Shown here: one piece after another, positions 1-7,102 of the stretch | Layout: every line of letters starts with the position of its first letter | Position numbering within the stretch: position 1 is the first letter of the stretch | NCBI GenBank assembly: GCA_002372545.1 | Contig: DFHD01000037.1 | Location: forward strand, 1-28,542 | Reading direction: 5' to 3' | Source: Lachnospiraceae bacterium UBA3732 | GTDB lineage: Bacteria > Bacillota > Clostridia > Lachnospirales > Lachnospiraceae | Length of the DNA stretch: 28,542 bases | Position numbers and translations under genes: made by a program | Notes under the pieces: model-generated | Seen by the model: the letters and a program-made list of their open reading frames with translations, nothing else | Databases searched by the model: none | What the model was told of the DNA's origin: nothing

Positions 1-753
1 GATCAGCTCACGCTGTCCGCGGCCGATGGGGAACATGGAATCGATCGAAAGAATACCGGTGCTCATGGGTTCGGAAACGCTCTGCCGTTCTACAATACCC
101 GGCGCAGGCGTCTCAATGGCCCGATAACCTTCCGCGAGAATGGGACCCTTGCCGTCCACCGGCATGCCCAGAGAATCCACAACTCTCCCAAGGAATCCGT
201 CACCCACAGGGATACCGGCGGTTTTCTTCGTCCTTTTTACCCGGCTTCCCTCCTGAATCTCATCATCCGGGCCGAAAAGAATGATACCGATCTCATCCTC
301 ACGGATATCCTGCACCATTCCCTTTACGCCGCAGTCAAACAGCACAACCTCGCCGTAAACAGCGGAATTCATGCCGCTGGCCACAACAATACCGTCGCCG
401 ACGGTAAGCACCTGCCCCTCCTCCTCAGCCAGAGCTGCAGGCTGCCACTGATGGATGGCATCCTTAAAGAGGGTGATATAATCCCCTGTCTGGGTGGGAT
501 CCTCCCCCACGGTGAGAAGCATTTCCCGGAGCTGCTGAAGACGTCCGTTATCTGTCCAGTCAAAGGTTTCCGTATCCACGACAAGACGAAAGCCGGAGCG
601 GATAGAGGAATCCAGGATCGGACGAACCTTGTATTCTTTTCCGTATTTTTTCTTCAGAAAGGCGGCAATCCGCTTTTCCTGATCATATGTCGGCGGATCT
701 GCGCAGTAGAGGAGCGCAGTAAGATCAGCCGTTGTTTTCGCTGTCTCTGCCAT
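1..753 (-). CDS. atpA: ATP synthase F1 subunit alpha with delta-like N-terminal domain (5' part only)
   Basis: The first 251 residues are present; the gene runs off the left edge. Residues about 91-251 are a normal alpha N-terminus: beta-barrel with DGI around 119-121, then PGIVERQSV (218-226) and SIDSMFPIGRGQREL (236-250), just before the P-loop, which lies outside the window. Residues about 10-80 are not part of normal alpha. They read like the C-terminal domain of subunit delta (OSCP): EKRIAAFLKKKYGKEY, then VRPILDSSIRSGF, then DNGRLQQLREML. The 5' end overlaps atpF by 29 bases, so no separate atpH lies between b and alpha. The ATG at 753 follows AAAGGAG by 8 bases. Alpha forms the non-catalytic nucleotide sites of F1 on the cytoplasmic side of the membrane; the delta-like part presumably contacts the b stalk. 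The alpha call is certain; the delta homology is by eye. Confidence 0.95.
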   Translation of the reverse strand, partial: MAETAKTTADLTALLYCADPPTYDQEKRIAAFLKKKYGKEYKVRPILDSSIRSGFRLVVDTETFDWTDNGRLQQLREMLLTVGEDPTQTGDYITLFKDAIHQWQPAALAEEEGQVLTVGDGIVVASGMNSAVYGEVVLFDCGVKGMVQDIREDEIGIILFGPDDEIQEGSRVKRTKKTAGIPVGDGFLGRVVDSLGMPVDGKGPILAEGYRAIETPAPGIVERQSVSEPMSTGILSIDSMFPIGRGQRELI

Positions 754-1234
754 CCTCTAAACTCCTTTCGGCACTTTCCAGGAACTTATCATACAGTTCC
801 TCCGAGCCTGCGTTCACAAAGAGATGTTCAGCCGCCTCATCCAGCATTTCCGCAATCTCTGTTCTGGCGCTGCCAATGATCTCCGCCTTGCGGATCTCGG
901 CTTCTCCCTCTGCTTTCCTAATGATGCCTGCCGCGCTCTTCTCCGCATCCTCTTCGCGGCGCGCGCGCATTTCCTCGAGCTCAGCCGCAGCAGCCTTCCG
1001 GCGGTCTGCGATCTCTGCTTCGATCCCGGCAATTTTTTCTTCGTATTCTTTTTTTGCGTCAGCAGCTTCCTGCTTCATCCGTTCTGAAGCCTCGGCTTCC
1101 TCACGATAATGGTCCTCTCTCTTTTTCATGAATTTCTTTACCGGTCCGTAAAGAAGGACATAAAGCCCGGCAAAGAGAAGCAGAAAATTGAAAAGGTGCA
1201 GAAGGATCTGCTGCCAGTCTATGTTCAGTGGCAT
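725..1234 (-). CDS. atpF: ATP synthase F0 subunit b
   Basis: 169 residues, a normal length for b. One N-terminal membrane helix (about residues 10-30, ending in LYGPVKKFMKKRE) is followed by a long, highly charged Ala/Glu/Lys/Arg coiled coil to about residue 150. This is the standard peripheral-stalk architecture that links the membrane part to F1. The start ATG lies behind AGAGAGGAAAT. The gene sits 49 bases after atpE and overlaps the start of atpA by 29 bases, which suggests translational coupling. The C-terminal end (AEHLFVNAGSEELYDKFLES) is where b normally meets delta. Because this operon has only a delta-like domain fused to alpha, that contact is probably made within the fusion. Product call is secure from position and architecture. 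Confidence 0.93.
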   Translation of the reverse strand: MPLNIDWQQILLHLFNFLLLFAGLYVLLYGPVKKFMKKREDHYREEAEASERMKQEAADAKKEYEEKIAGIEAEIADRRKAAAAELEEMRARREEDAEKSAAGIIRKAEGEAEIRKAEIIGSARTEIAEMLDEAAEHLFVNAGSEELYDKFLESAERSLEDGRDSENNG

Positions 1235-1283
1235 AGTGATTTCCTCTCTTATTTCGGTGTATAAGAACAGTCAGCCTTATTGA

Positions 1284-1688
1284 TCACATAACGAATATGA
1301 TCAATATGGTTACAACCAGAGCGTAGATAATGGCCGTCTCAATGAAGACAAGACCAAGCATCAGGTTTGTACGGATCTTTCCATCCGCCTCCGGCTGTCT
1401 GGAGATACCCTCGTTGGCCTTTGCAATGGCAAGACCCATACCGATGGCACCGCCGGCTGCCGCAATACCGATGGCTATTGCTGCCGCTATTGCCTTTGCC
1501 CCTGTATTATCCTCCTTTTCAGCAGCTTCCTCATCTGTTTCATCTGCTTCGGTCTCTGCATTTTCTGCAGCAAGGACGACGCTTCCATCAGACTTTGCCT
1601 CTGCCTTAAAGGGACTGATCAGTGCAGCCATAAAGATGACCAGCATGACTGCAAGAATGCCTTTTCCAATGAATCTGCTCTTTTTCAT
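1284..1688 (-). CDS. atpE: ATP synthase F0 subunit c with signal-peptide-like acidic N-terminal extension
   Basis: 134 residues, against a usual 70-90. Residues 64-134 form the two-helix c hairpin: a Gly/Ala-rich first helix (GIAAAGGAIGMG), the polar loop SRQPEADG (96-103) and a second helix with the ion-binding carboxylate Glu117 in LVFIETAIIYALVV. The first ~63 residues are extra: a basic N-terminus (MKKSRFIGKG), a hydrophobic stretch (10-26), a possible signal peptidase site after AEA (29-31), then a strongly acidic linker (about 42-60). Thr118 and Tyr122 resemble coordinating positions of Na+-type rings, but the position equivalent to the key Gln of Na+ rings is Met84, so coupling-ion specificity is unclear and H+ is more likely. 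The start overlaps the atpB stop as ATGA, with GGAGGT upstream. Subunit c forms the membrane rotor ring. Confidence 0.92.
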   Translation of the reverse strand: MKKSRFIGKGILAVMLVIFMAALISPFKAEAKSDGSVVLAAENAETEADETDEEAAEKEDNTGAKAIAAAIAIGIAAAGGAIGMGLAIAKANEGISRQPEADGKIRTNLMLGLVFIETAIIYALVVTILIIFVM

Positions 1689-2539
1689 GAATTTACCTCC
1701 ACCTCTTGTGTTATCTTTTTCTTTATATTTTTTTCTTTTTTATGCGGCTTTTCCGATACCTCTCCGTAGAACATGGCTGTCAGCATAGTAAGGACGTATG
1801 CCTGGATCAGCGCATGCATCAGGGTAAAGAGAATACCTACTACTACCGGGAGCACAAAGCTCAGCGTCAGGTAGTAATAAACAAGCTCCGTTACCAGCAT
1901 ACCCGACAAAAGGGCTCCAAAGATTCGGAAGCTCATGGACACCGGGAGAGAAAACTCCTTCAGCGTTTTTCCGACGCCGCCAAGTCCATTCCCCGCGATC
2001 CCTCCTGACAGGATGATCAGATAGGAAAGACAGCCCATACATATGGCTCCGTTGATATCCGCCAGCGGTGCGGGAAGCGATATCGCATGTCCCTTCGTGG
2101 TGGAGAGCTGAATGCCGAACAGCTCAAAGATGGTTCCCACAAAGATATATGTGCCTGCAGTAAAGATATATGCGCCCAGAAAATGGTTCTTTTCCGGGCT
2201 GGAGCCCTTTGCCAGCCTGTCGAAGAAGCCGACCCACTCCTCCAGCAGCATCTGCAGTTTTCCGGGAACGTACGTGAACTTCGGAATTACCGCAATACGC
2301 AGGATAAGGGCAAACAGCAGGATCACCGCCGTCACCAAAAACCCGCTGGCCAGAGAAGGATTGACATCCATGAAACCAAAGAGGCTGATCTTGTTTTCTT
2401 CATGAAGCACGGCGTCATTCATCGCCTCGCCGATGGACTCATGGTGCTCCGATCCGGGCACCAGGAAGATTCCCACCAGAACAAGGATCAGAATGATTCC
2501 CGCAGCAAGCAGAAATCTGGTTCTCTTCTTTTTTTCCAA
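1685..2539 (-). CDS. atpB: ATP synthase F0 subunit a
   Basis: 284 residues with about six membrane helices. The essential stator arginine is Arg205 in SMSFRIFGALLSGML. The penultimate-helix motif HALIQAYVLTMLTAMFYGE (242-260) carries the conserved Gln246 and Glu260. The protein forms the ion half-channels beside the c ring. The only in-frame start that keeps the full protein is TTG at 2539. An in-frame TGA lies four codons upstream, and the best SD (AAGGAG) is 13 bases away, abutting an out-of-frame ATG at 2552. Seven A residues follow the start codon, so a slippage or sequencing question is reasonable there. The Lys-rich C-terminal tail (264-284) overlaps the SD region of atpE. It is the first structural atp gene; no atpI is visible upstream. 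Confidence 0.93.
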   Translation of the reverse strand: MEKKKRTRFLLAAGIILILVLVGIFLVPGSEHHESIGEAMNDAVLHEENKISLFGFMDVNPSLASGFLVTAVILLFALILRIAVIPKFTYVPGKLQMLLEEWVGFFDRLAKGSSPEKNHFLGAYIFTAGTYIFVGTIFELFGIQLSTTKGHAISLPAPLADINGAICMGCLSYLIILSGGIAGNGLGGVGKTLKEFSLPVSMSFRIFGALLSGMLVTELVYYYLTLSFVLPVVVGILFTLMHALIQAYVLTMLTAMFYGEVSEKPHKKEKNIKKKITQEVEVNS

Positions 2540-2649
2540 GGCCGATACTCATCTCCTTTTTTCTGAATTTCGATATCCTGTTACAACCTGATATTATGAT
2601 GTCGGGGTCAAAAGTATTTGCCCCTACTTGATACACTCAGCACGCACAT

Positions 2650-2678
2650 ATTATAAACCAATGAACACTTAGATTCAA
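2650..2678 (-). promoter_or_regulatory. Sigma-A type promoter for the atp operon
   Basis: Reading the minus strand, TTGAAT (2678-2673) and TATAAT (2655-2650) are separated by exactly 17 bases. This places transcription start near 2643, about 100 bases before the atpB start. It is the best match to consensus in the intergenic region. Confidence 0.65.
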
Positions 2679-2697
2679 GTCGTAAACGCTATGCATA

Positions 2698-2726
2698 TTG
2701 ACTTTTGAACATCCCCCCATTATAAT
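2698..2726 (+). promoter_or_regulatory. Sigma-A type promoter for the 2765 gene
   Basis: TTGACT (2698-2703) and TATAAT (2721-2726) are separated by 17 bases. The predicted start near 2733 leaves a leader of about 30 bases that contains the GGAGGAAGG ribosome site at 2752-2760. It lies back to back with the atp promoter, with the two -35 boxes about 20 bases apart. Confidence 0.72.
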
Positions 2727-2764
2727 CAGTATTTGTGGAATATTAAGCTGTGGAGGAAGGTTTG

Positions 2765-3700
2765 ATGTCATACTCAATAAAGGCAGATCAGATTACCGAG
2801 GAGGAGCGCAGAGCCGCAAAAGAAAAGCCTTTTCGGAATGGCAGTTCATACTCGTATCTGGAAAATGCCGATGATAATGGCTTTCAGGACGCATATAATG
2901 AGCTGGTCCGGAGGATCAGACATACGCGGCAGATGTATAAGGACCAGCTGGATGGTCTGACAATCAGGGAAGCCGAACTGAAGGCTGACATCCGGAGTAC
3001 AAGAAAAAACCTTTGGATATCCACTGCTGTCACCTTTCTCCTTTGTCTTTTCTTCGGCTTCCGTAACCGGATTGCCAAAATTGCTGTCTTATCGGATTTT
3101 TCCAGCACCGTTATGGTCATTCTGGAAATGGTTATTCCGATTTTTATTGCAATCTTTGTTTTCTTCTTCATACCTCTATTCGGTATCCAGCTCGTAAAAC
3201 AAAAGAAAACCAGACGAATTCTTGAAGGATCCGGCTTCGCAGCAGAATCTGCAAAGAAAAAGGGATTCATCACCTTCCGGGACGAACGGACCTTCCTGAA
3301 AAACCGTATTGCCAATATCGATGATTACATGGACCAGCTGGTCTTCCGCGAGATCAACAGGGAAACAGAAACGCTCAGGAAGATGGATCTGACCAATATT
3401 CTCCGGAAGCAGGGTATCTGGGAAGAGGGCGCTCTGGCCGGGGCCGGCGAGGCCGGTGAGGCCACTGAAAAGGCTTATACCGGGGTACTCAAAAAGGATC
3501 CCGGCGAGCATTTCGGTGAGGAAAAGTGGACTGCGGAGCAGCAGGATATTATTGCCAAAATGCGTTCCCTGTCCCTCTTCAGGGAATACCGCGCCAGCAC
3601 TATTAACGAAATGACTTCCATGAGCTACAATTGGGCTTTTATCAGCCTGACCTCCATCATCGGCGTGTTTGCCTTTATCATCTACGCTGTACATCACTGA
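2765..3700 (+). CDS. Unrecognised membrane protein with three predicted TM segments
   Basis: 311 residues. I chose ATG 2765 because GGAGGAAGG ends four bases before it; an in-frame GTG at 2750 overlaps that SD and is unlikely. The layout is a polar N-terminus (1-80) with a coiled-coil-like stretch (about 44-82), TM1 (84-99), a short basic loop, TM2 (116-143), a large charged region (145-288) and a C-terminal TM3 (290-309) ending in AVHH. A Gly/Ala/Glu-rich segment (221-236) looks like a flexible linker. I do not recognise a family or catalytic motif. It is the only well-supported plus-strand gene in the window, has its own promoter, and is divergent from the ATP synthase operon and convergent with comEC. 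The helical soluble part between two membrane anchors suggests a structural or scaffolding role, but that is only an impression. Confidence 0.8.
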   Translation: MSYSIKADQITEEERRAAKEKPFRNGSSYSYLENADDNGFQDAYNELVRRIRHTRQMYKDQLDGLTIREAELKADIRSTRKNLWISTAVTFLLCLFFGFRNRIAKIAVLSDFSSTVMVILEMVIPIFIAIFVFFFIPLFGIQLVKQKKTRRILEGSGFAAESAKKKGFITFRDERTFLKNRIANIDDYMDQLVFREINRETETLRKMDLTNILRKQGIWEEGALAGAGEAGEATEKAYTGVLKKDPGEHFGEEKWTAEQQDIIAKMRSLSLFREYRASTINEMTSMSYNWAFISLTSIIGVFAFIIYAVHH

Positions 3701-3761
3701 TTTTCCTGTATTTTCCACTTTTGTTGGCTTCCGGCAGCATATCCCCTCACTTCACCTGGTT

Positions 3762-6392
3762 TTACCTATCTTCGATTATGACTGCACCCTCCTCATCTAT
3801 CCTGTGTATATGGATTCCGGCTGTTCTGAGACGTTCGAGTGTATCCTTATGCGGATGTCCATACATATTTCTTCTTCCACAGGAAATCACTGCATATCGG
3901 GGAGAAGTTGCAGAAAGAAATTCTGCCGACGAAGAAAAACGGGATCCATGGTGCGCACATTTCAAAATGTCCGAAGAAAGCCTTTCCTCCGGCCACAGCT
4001 CCAGTATTCGCTTTTCCGTTTCCTCACCGATATCTCCGGTATACAGAATCCTGCATCCCGGAATCTCTATACACATGACCAGAGAGTACTCATTCCCGCT
4101 TCTTTTCCGGTTGGGCTCGCCTTGTCCTGCCTCTTTTTTTTCTTTTGCCTCATTTTCCTCTTTTCCCTCACCCTCTGCTGCCAGTTTTCTCACCCGGTCG
4201 GACTTGCCTTGTCTCATCGCCTCCTCTTCACCGTCCTTCATTCGTTCCTCCCTGAAATCAGGATAAAGCACCGGTGCCCTGCAGCTTTTCCACTCAGGGC
4301 AATCGCCTGCAGACAGCATGACCACCTCTGTTCCGGAGGCTTTTGCTGCAGCAAGGAGCGCTTTCATCATCTCATCTTCCTCCGTTCCCGCCGCAAAAAA
4401 GATTCGCCTGACAGACACTCCGTATAGTCCGCTGTTTTCCAAAAGAAATCTAAGGCCAATAGTATGATCACGGTCCGTATGAGAGACAAATACCCCGTCT
4501 ATTTCAGACATCCCGTAGTATTTCAGCGCAGGGATGAGCACAGTACTTCCCACGCTGTCCGATCCGGAGCCGCAATCCACAATCAGATTCGGTCCATAAG
4601 CCGCATGAATGATGGAACAGTCCCCCTGGCCAACATCCAGAAATACGGCTCTTGTCCGCCGTTCATTCAACCATCCGGTCACGAAAGGAAAAAGAACAGC
4701 AAAAGCAACCGAACCGCTGAGAAAAAAGATAAAACGTTTCCGGGCAAAGCGCTCCTCCCGTCCCTTCCGAAGAACAAGATAAACAAGCAGAAGGAGGAGT
4801 CCGTAGGCAAAAATCACGATAGGAAGATCCGCATGCCCGGGATTGATCAGAGCAAAGGGAAGCCGAAGTACAGCCCTGCATAGCCGGTCATAGAGCCGCA
4901 GGATCACGTATGGGATCAGACCGGTCAGCCTTGCGCCGGCCAGGAATATCTGTCCGGGAAAAAGGCCAAGAAGGGCAGCCAGAAATCCCCCCGCCACAAG
5001 GAAGCTCATCATGGGAAGCACAGCCACATTGAGGAGCATACTGTAAAGCGGTAATTCATAATAGAAATACAGGAGAAGCGGAAGCATAAATATATTCAGC
5101 AGAAGCACGGATATAAAGCCGGGAAGAAGAACCAGAAGCAGCTTTCTTCTACGGGGCGGGAGCCCTCTAAGACGCTGAACGCCCAGGATCTGCCGGGTGA
5201 TCGCGCTTCCGGAAAGCATAGCCGCAACAGCCGCAAAGCTCATGAGAAGTCCGGCCGAGAAAACTGCCCACGGTCGAAAAGCCGCCAGAAGCACGAGGGA
5301 AAGAACAAGCGATGTGGAGCCATCCTCTGTTCTGTCCAGAAGCACCGCTGTTTCCCTGAGGAGAAGCATGAAAAGGGCTCTCATCACAGGAATGCTCATG
5401 CCGGTCATAATGGCATAAAAGGGCAGAACCAGCATCAAAACCAGGCTGCTCTTTTTTCCGTAAATCCGGAGCAGCCTCAGTAAAAAATGCAGCGCGCCGG
5501 CCAGAAGTGCAATATGCATACCCGAGATTGCCAGAACATGCGCCATTCCGTTTTTCTGGTATAGAAGCTTTGTCTCCCTATCCATTCCGGCCCGCTCCCC
5601 GAGAAGCATCGCTGCCAGAATGGAGGCTTCTCTCTCCGGAAACACTCTGTACAGCGAACGTTCCAGCCGCCGTGAAAGACGGGCAAGGCCATATCTCAGC
5701 CTGTTTCTTCTCCCGGTAAGCTGAACCTCTGCATCCTTAATAATGTAAGTGATTCCCTCCCGTCTGAGATACTCTGCCTCATCATATCCGCCGGGATTCC
5801 TTGCTCCTTCAGGCTGAGAAACCTCGCCATGAAATTCAATATACTCCCCCGGCAGGATTATCTTTTTTCCCTTTGATCCGGCCGGTTCTGCTTCCGCCGT
5901 CACGTACCGGAGTGTACGGTGCTCCACTACCCTATTTTCTTCTATGGTTTGCATTTGCGATCCCGTTCCGGCTCCTGCACCGGACCATATACCCGGGGAG
6001 ATTTCTGCGGTTTCCACCATCACTCGTGCGCCGCCGCAGAGAATAATAATACGGGTTCTGTACGCCGACGCTCTGACGGAAATCACTTCTCCCCTTCCCG
6101 CCTTCCATTTATCAGAGTCATCCTGCATCGCGCAGGCAAACGGCCGCTCCGCCTTCCTCCGTTCAATCTCGGCAAAGAGCGATATTCCCACCCCCGCCAG
6201 AAAGAAAGAAAAAAGCAACAGAATGACGATTTTATTTCTCTTCGTCCTTCTGCTGCTTATGATGTCCAGCCAGATGGCCACGCCGCAAAGCAGCGCAGCC
6301 CATATGATTCTGTTTTCTCCGGCGGCCTCCCGGGCGATCAGTCCCAGAAGGAACATGAGCCCCGCCGTCATCAGAGGTCTTTTCAAGCTCAA
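3762..6392 (-). CDS. comEC: ComEC/Rec2-type DNA internalisation protein
   Basis: 876 residues with all three ComEC modules. An N-terminal membrane pair is followed by an OB-like domain (about 98-227). The competence membrane domain (about 250-545) contains LLGERAGM, HVLAISGMHIALLAG and MTGMSIPVMRALFM. A C-terminal metallo-beta-lactamase domain (about 580-876) has DVGQGDCSII, SHTDRDH (637-643), YTGDIG and HHGSRFSSS. ComEC carries single-stranded DNA across the membrane during transformation. An unusual highly charged insertion (about 712-765, rich in Glu, Lys and Arg) sits inside the metallo-beta-lactamase domain. The TTG at 6392 overlaps the upstream stop as TTGA; a second TTG six bases later is better spaced from the GGGGG stretch. 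It is the last gene of a run with the lipoprotein and histidine kinase. No other competence genes are in the window. Confidence 0.93.
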   Translation of the reverse strand: MSLKRPLMTAGLMFLLGLIAREAAGENRIIWAALLCGVAIWLDIISSRRTKRNKIVILLLFSFFLAGVGISLFAEIERRKAERPFACAMQDDSDKWKAGRGEVISVRASAYRTRIIILCGGARVMVETAEISPGIWSGAGAGTGSQMQTIEENRVVEHRTLRYVTAEAEPAGSKGKKIILPGEYIEFHGEVSQPEGARNPGGYDEAEYLRREGITYIIKDAEVQLTGRRNRLRYGLARLSRRLERSLYRVFPEREASILAAMLLGERAGMDRETKLLYQKNGMAHVLAISGMHIALLAGALHFLLRLLRIYGKKSSLVLMLVLPFYAIMTGMSIPVMRALFMLLLRETAVLLDRTEDGSTSLVLSLVLLAAFRPWAVFSAGLLMSFAAVAAMLSGSAITRQILGVQRLRGLPPRRRKLLLVLLPGFISVLLLNIFMLPLLLYFYYELPLYSMLLNVAVLPMMSFLVAGGFLAALLGLFPGQIFLAGARLTGLIPYVILRLYDRLCRAVLRLPFALINPGHADLPIVIFAYGLLLLLVYLVLRKGREERFARKRFIFFLSGSVAFAVLFPFVTGWLNERRTRAVFLDVGQGDCSIIHAAYGPNLIVDCGSGSDSVGSTVLIPALKYYGMSEIDGVFVSHTDRDHTIGLRFLLENSGLYGVSVRRIFFAAGTEEDEMMKALLAAAKASGTEVVMLSAGDCPEWKSCRAPVLYPDFREERMKDGEEEAMRQGKSDRVRKLAAEGEGKEENEAKEKKEAGQGEPNRKRSGNEYSLVMCIEIPGCRILYTGDIGEETEKRILELWPEERLSSDILKCAHHGSRFSSSAEFLSATSPRYAVISCGRRNMYGHPHKDTLERLRTAGIHIHRIDEEGAVIIEDR

Positions 6393-7102
6393 TCCCCCGT
6401 TTCGTAGTAGTAAAATGATTTTTCAGAATATGGCGCCTCCTCGATCAGGTCTCCCCCCTCCGTTGTCAGAGCGATCACATAATTTCGGGCATCCGACAGC
6501 CCGTTTAAGCTCCTTACAACAGCCAGCTTGGATAACAGACGCGTTTCCTCCTGCACCTCATCCTTCACGGAAAAAGTCAGATGGATCACCTTATCAGCAT
6601 CTATGGAAAAGCTGACAAAAGTAATGCCTTCCGGAAGCTTCAGTGCTGAAGCAACCTCCTCCACTGAAGCAGAGAGAGAATCCGGCTGTTTCAGCTGAAA
6701 TCTTTCCTGATCCGCCTCAACGGAATGCCCCTGTACATGGTACAGCGTAATGGTTCCCGCCGCAGATATGATGGTATCCTGCATGGCAGTACCTTCTTCT
6801 TTCTTTTTCCCGCAGCCGGAAACTGCCATCATGAGTGCCAGAAGAAGGATGACCGCCGCAAATCCGCTTTCCTTTATCTTGCTGATCTTCCGTATCTTGC
6901 TGATTTCCATTATCTTGCCGCTTTTCCGAATCTTGCCGCTTTCCTTTATCTTATTGCTCTCCTTCAGCCTGTCAATTATCCTTATCCTGCCCGTTTTCAT
7001 TCTCTCCACAGCCCTGCTGGATTCAGCCTTCCTGCCGGATTCAGCCTTCCTGCAATTACCTGTATTTCTGCTTTTCTCAGCGATGCCGTAATGCTTCATC
7101 AT
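6389..7102 (-). CDS. GerMN-domain-like lipoprotein with N-terminal hexapeptide repeats
   Basis: 237 residues. A hydrophobic segment (81-95) ends in a lipobox, VSGC, with Cys97 as the likely lipidated residue. The following domain, especially LKLPEGITFVSFSIDADKV and KLAVVRSLNGLSDARNY, resembles the GerMN fold of sporulation and germination proteins; this is a by-eye match. Ahead of the signal segment lies an unusual 80-residue basic stretch with repeated hexapeptides of the form K-I-x-x-x-G/S (51-80) and RKAES repeats (19-29). The start ATG overlaps the kinase stop (ATGA) and has GGAGGAG upstream. Met65 would give a conventional lipoprotein signal and is an alternative start. Coupling to the histidine kinase suggests an extracytoplasmic partner, as with YycH/LpqB-type proteins next to sensor kinases, but that is inference. 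Confidence 0.72.
   Translation of the reverse strand: MMKHYGIAEKSRNTGNCRKAESGRKAESSRAVERMKTGRIRIIDRLKESNKIKESGKIRKSGKIMEISKIRKISKIKESGFAAVILLLALMMAVSGCGKKKEEGTAMQDTIISAAGTITLYHVQGHSVEADQERFQLKQPDSLSASVEEVASALKLPEGITFVSFSIDADKVIHLTFSVKDEVQEETRLLSKLAVVRSLNGLSDARNYVIALTTEGGDLIEEAPYSEKSFYYYETGD
6863..6952 (-). repeat. Five tandem 18-bp units inside the lipoprotein gene
   Basis: Five consecutive degenerate 18-base units encode KIKESG, KIRKSG, KIMEIS, KIRKIS and KIKESG. Unit length is a multiple of three, so copy-number change would keep frame. Confidence 0.85.
7019..7053 (-). repeat. Perfect 17-bp direct repeat, 18-bp period
   Basis: GGATTCAGCCTTCCTGC (plus strand) occurs at 7019-7035 and 7037-7053. 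It encodes the duplicated RKAES segment of the lipoprotein N-terminus, with the same 18-base period as the array at 6863-6952. Confidence 0.88.

Noticed and set aside
725..780. Search for a separate atpH between atpF and atpA
   Set aside because: atpF and atpA overlap by 29 bases, leaving no room; delta-like sequence is found only inside the atpA frame.
1284..1688. Na+-specific c ring
   Set aside because: Thr118 and Tyr122 fit, but the glutamine needed for typical Na+ coordination is Met84, so Na+ coupling cannot be claimed.
2439..2636. Small minus-strand ORF overlapping the start of atpB
   Set aside because: No domain or conservation signal; its internal ATG 2552 directly abuts the SD. Kept only as a note on the odd atpB start.
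3701..3761. Bidirectional terminator between the convergent 2765 gene and comEC
   Set aside because: The 61-base gap shows no convincing stem with a T tract.
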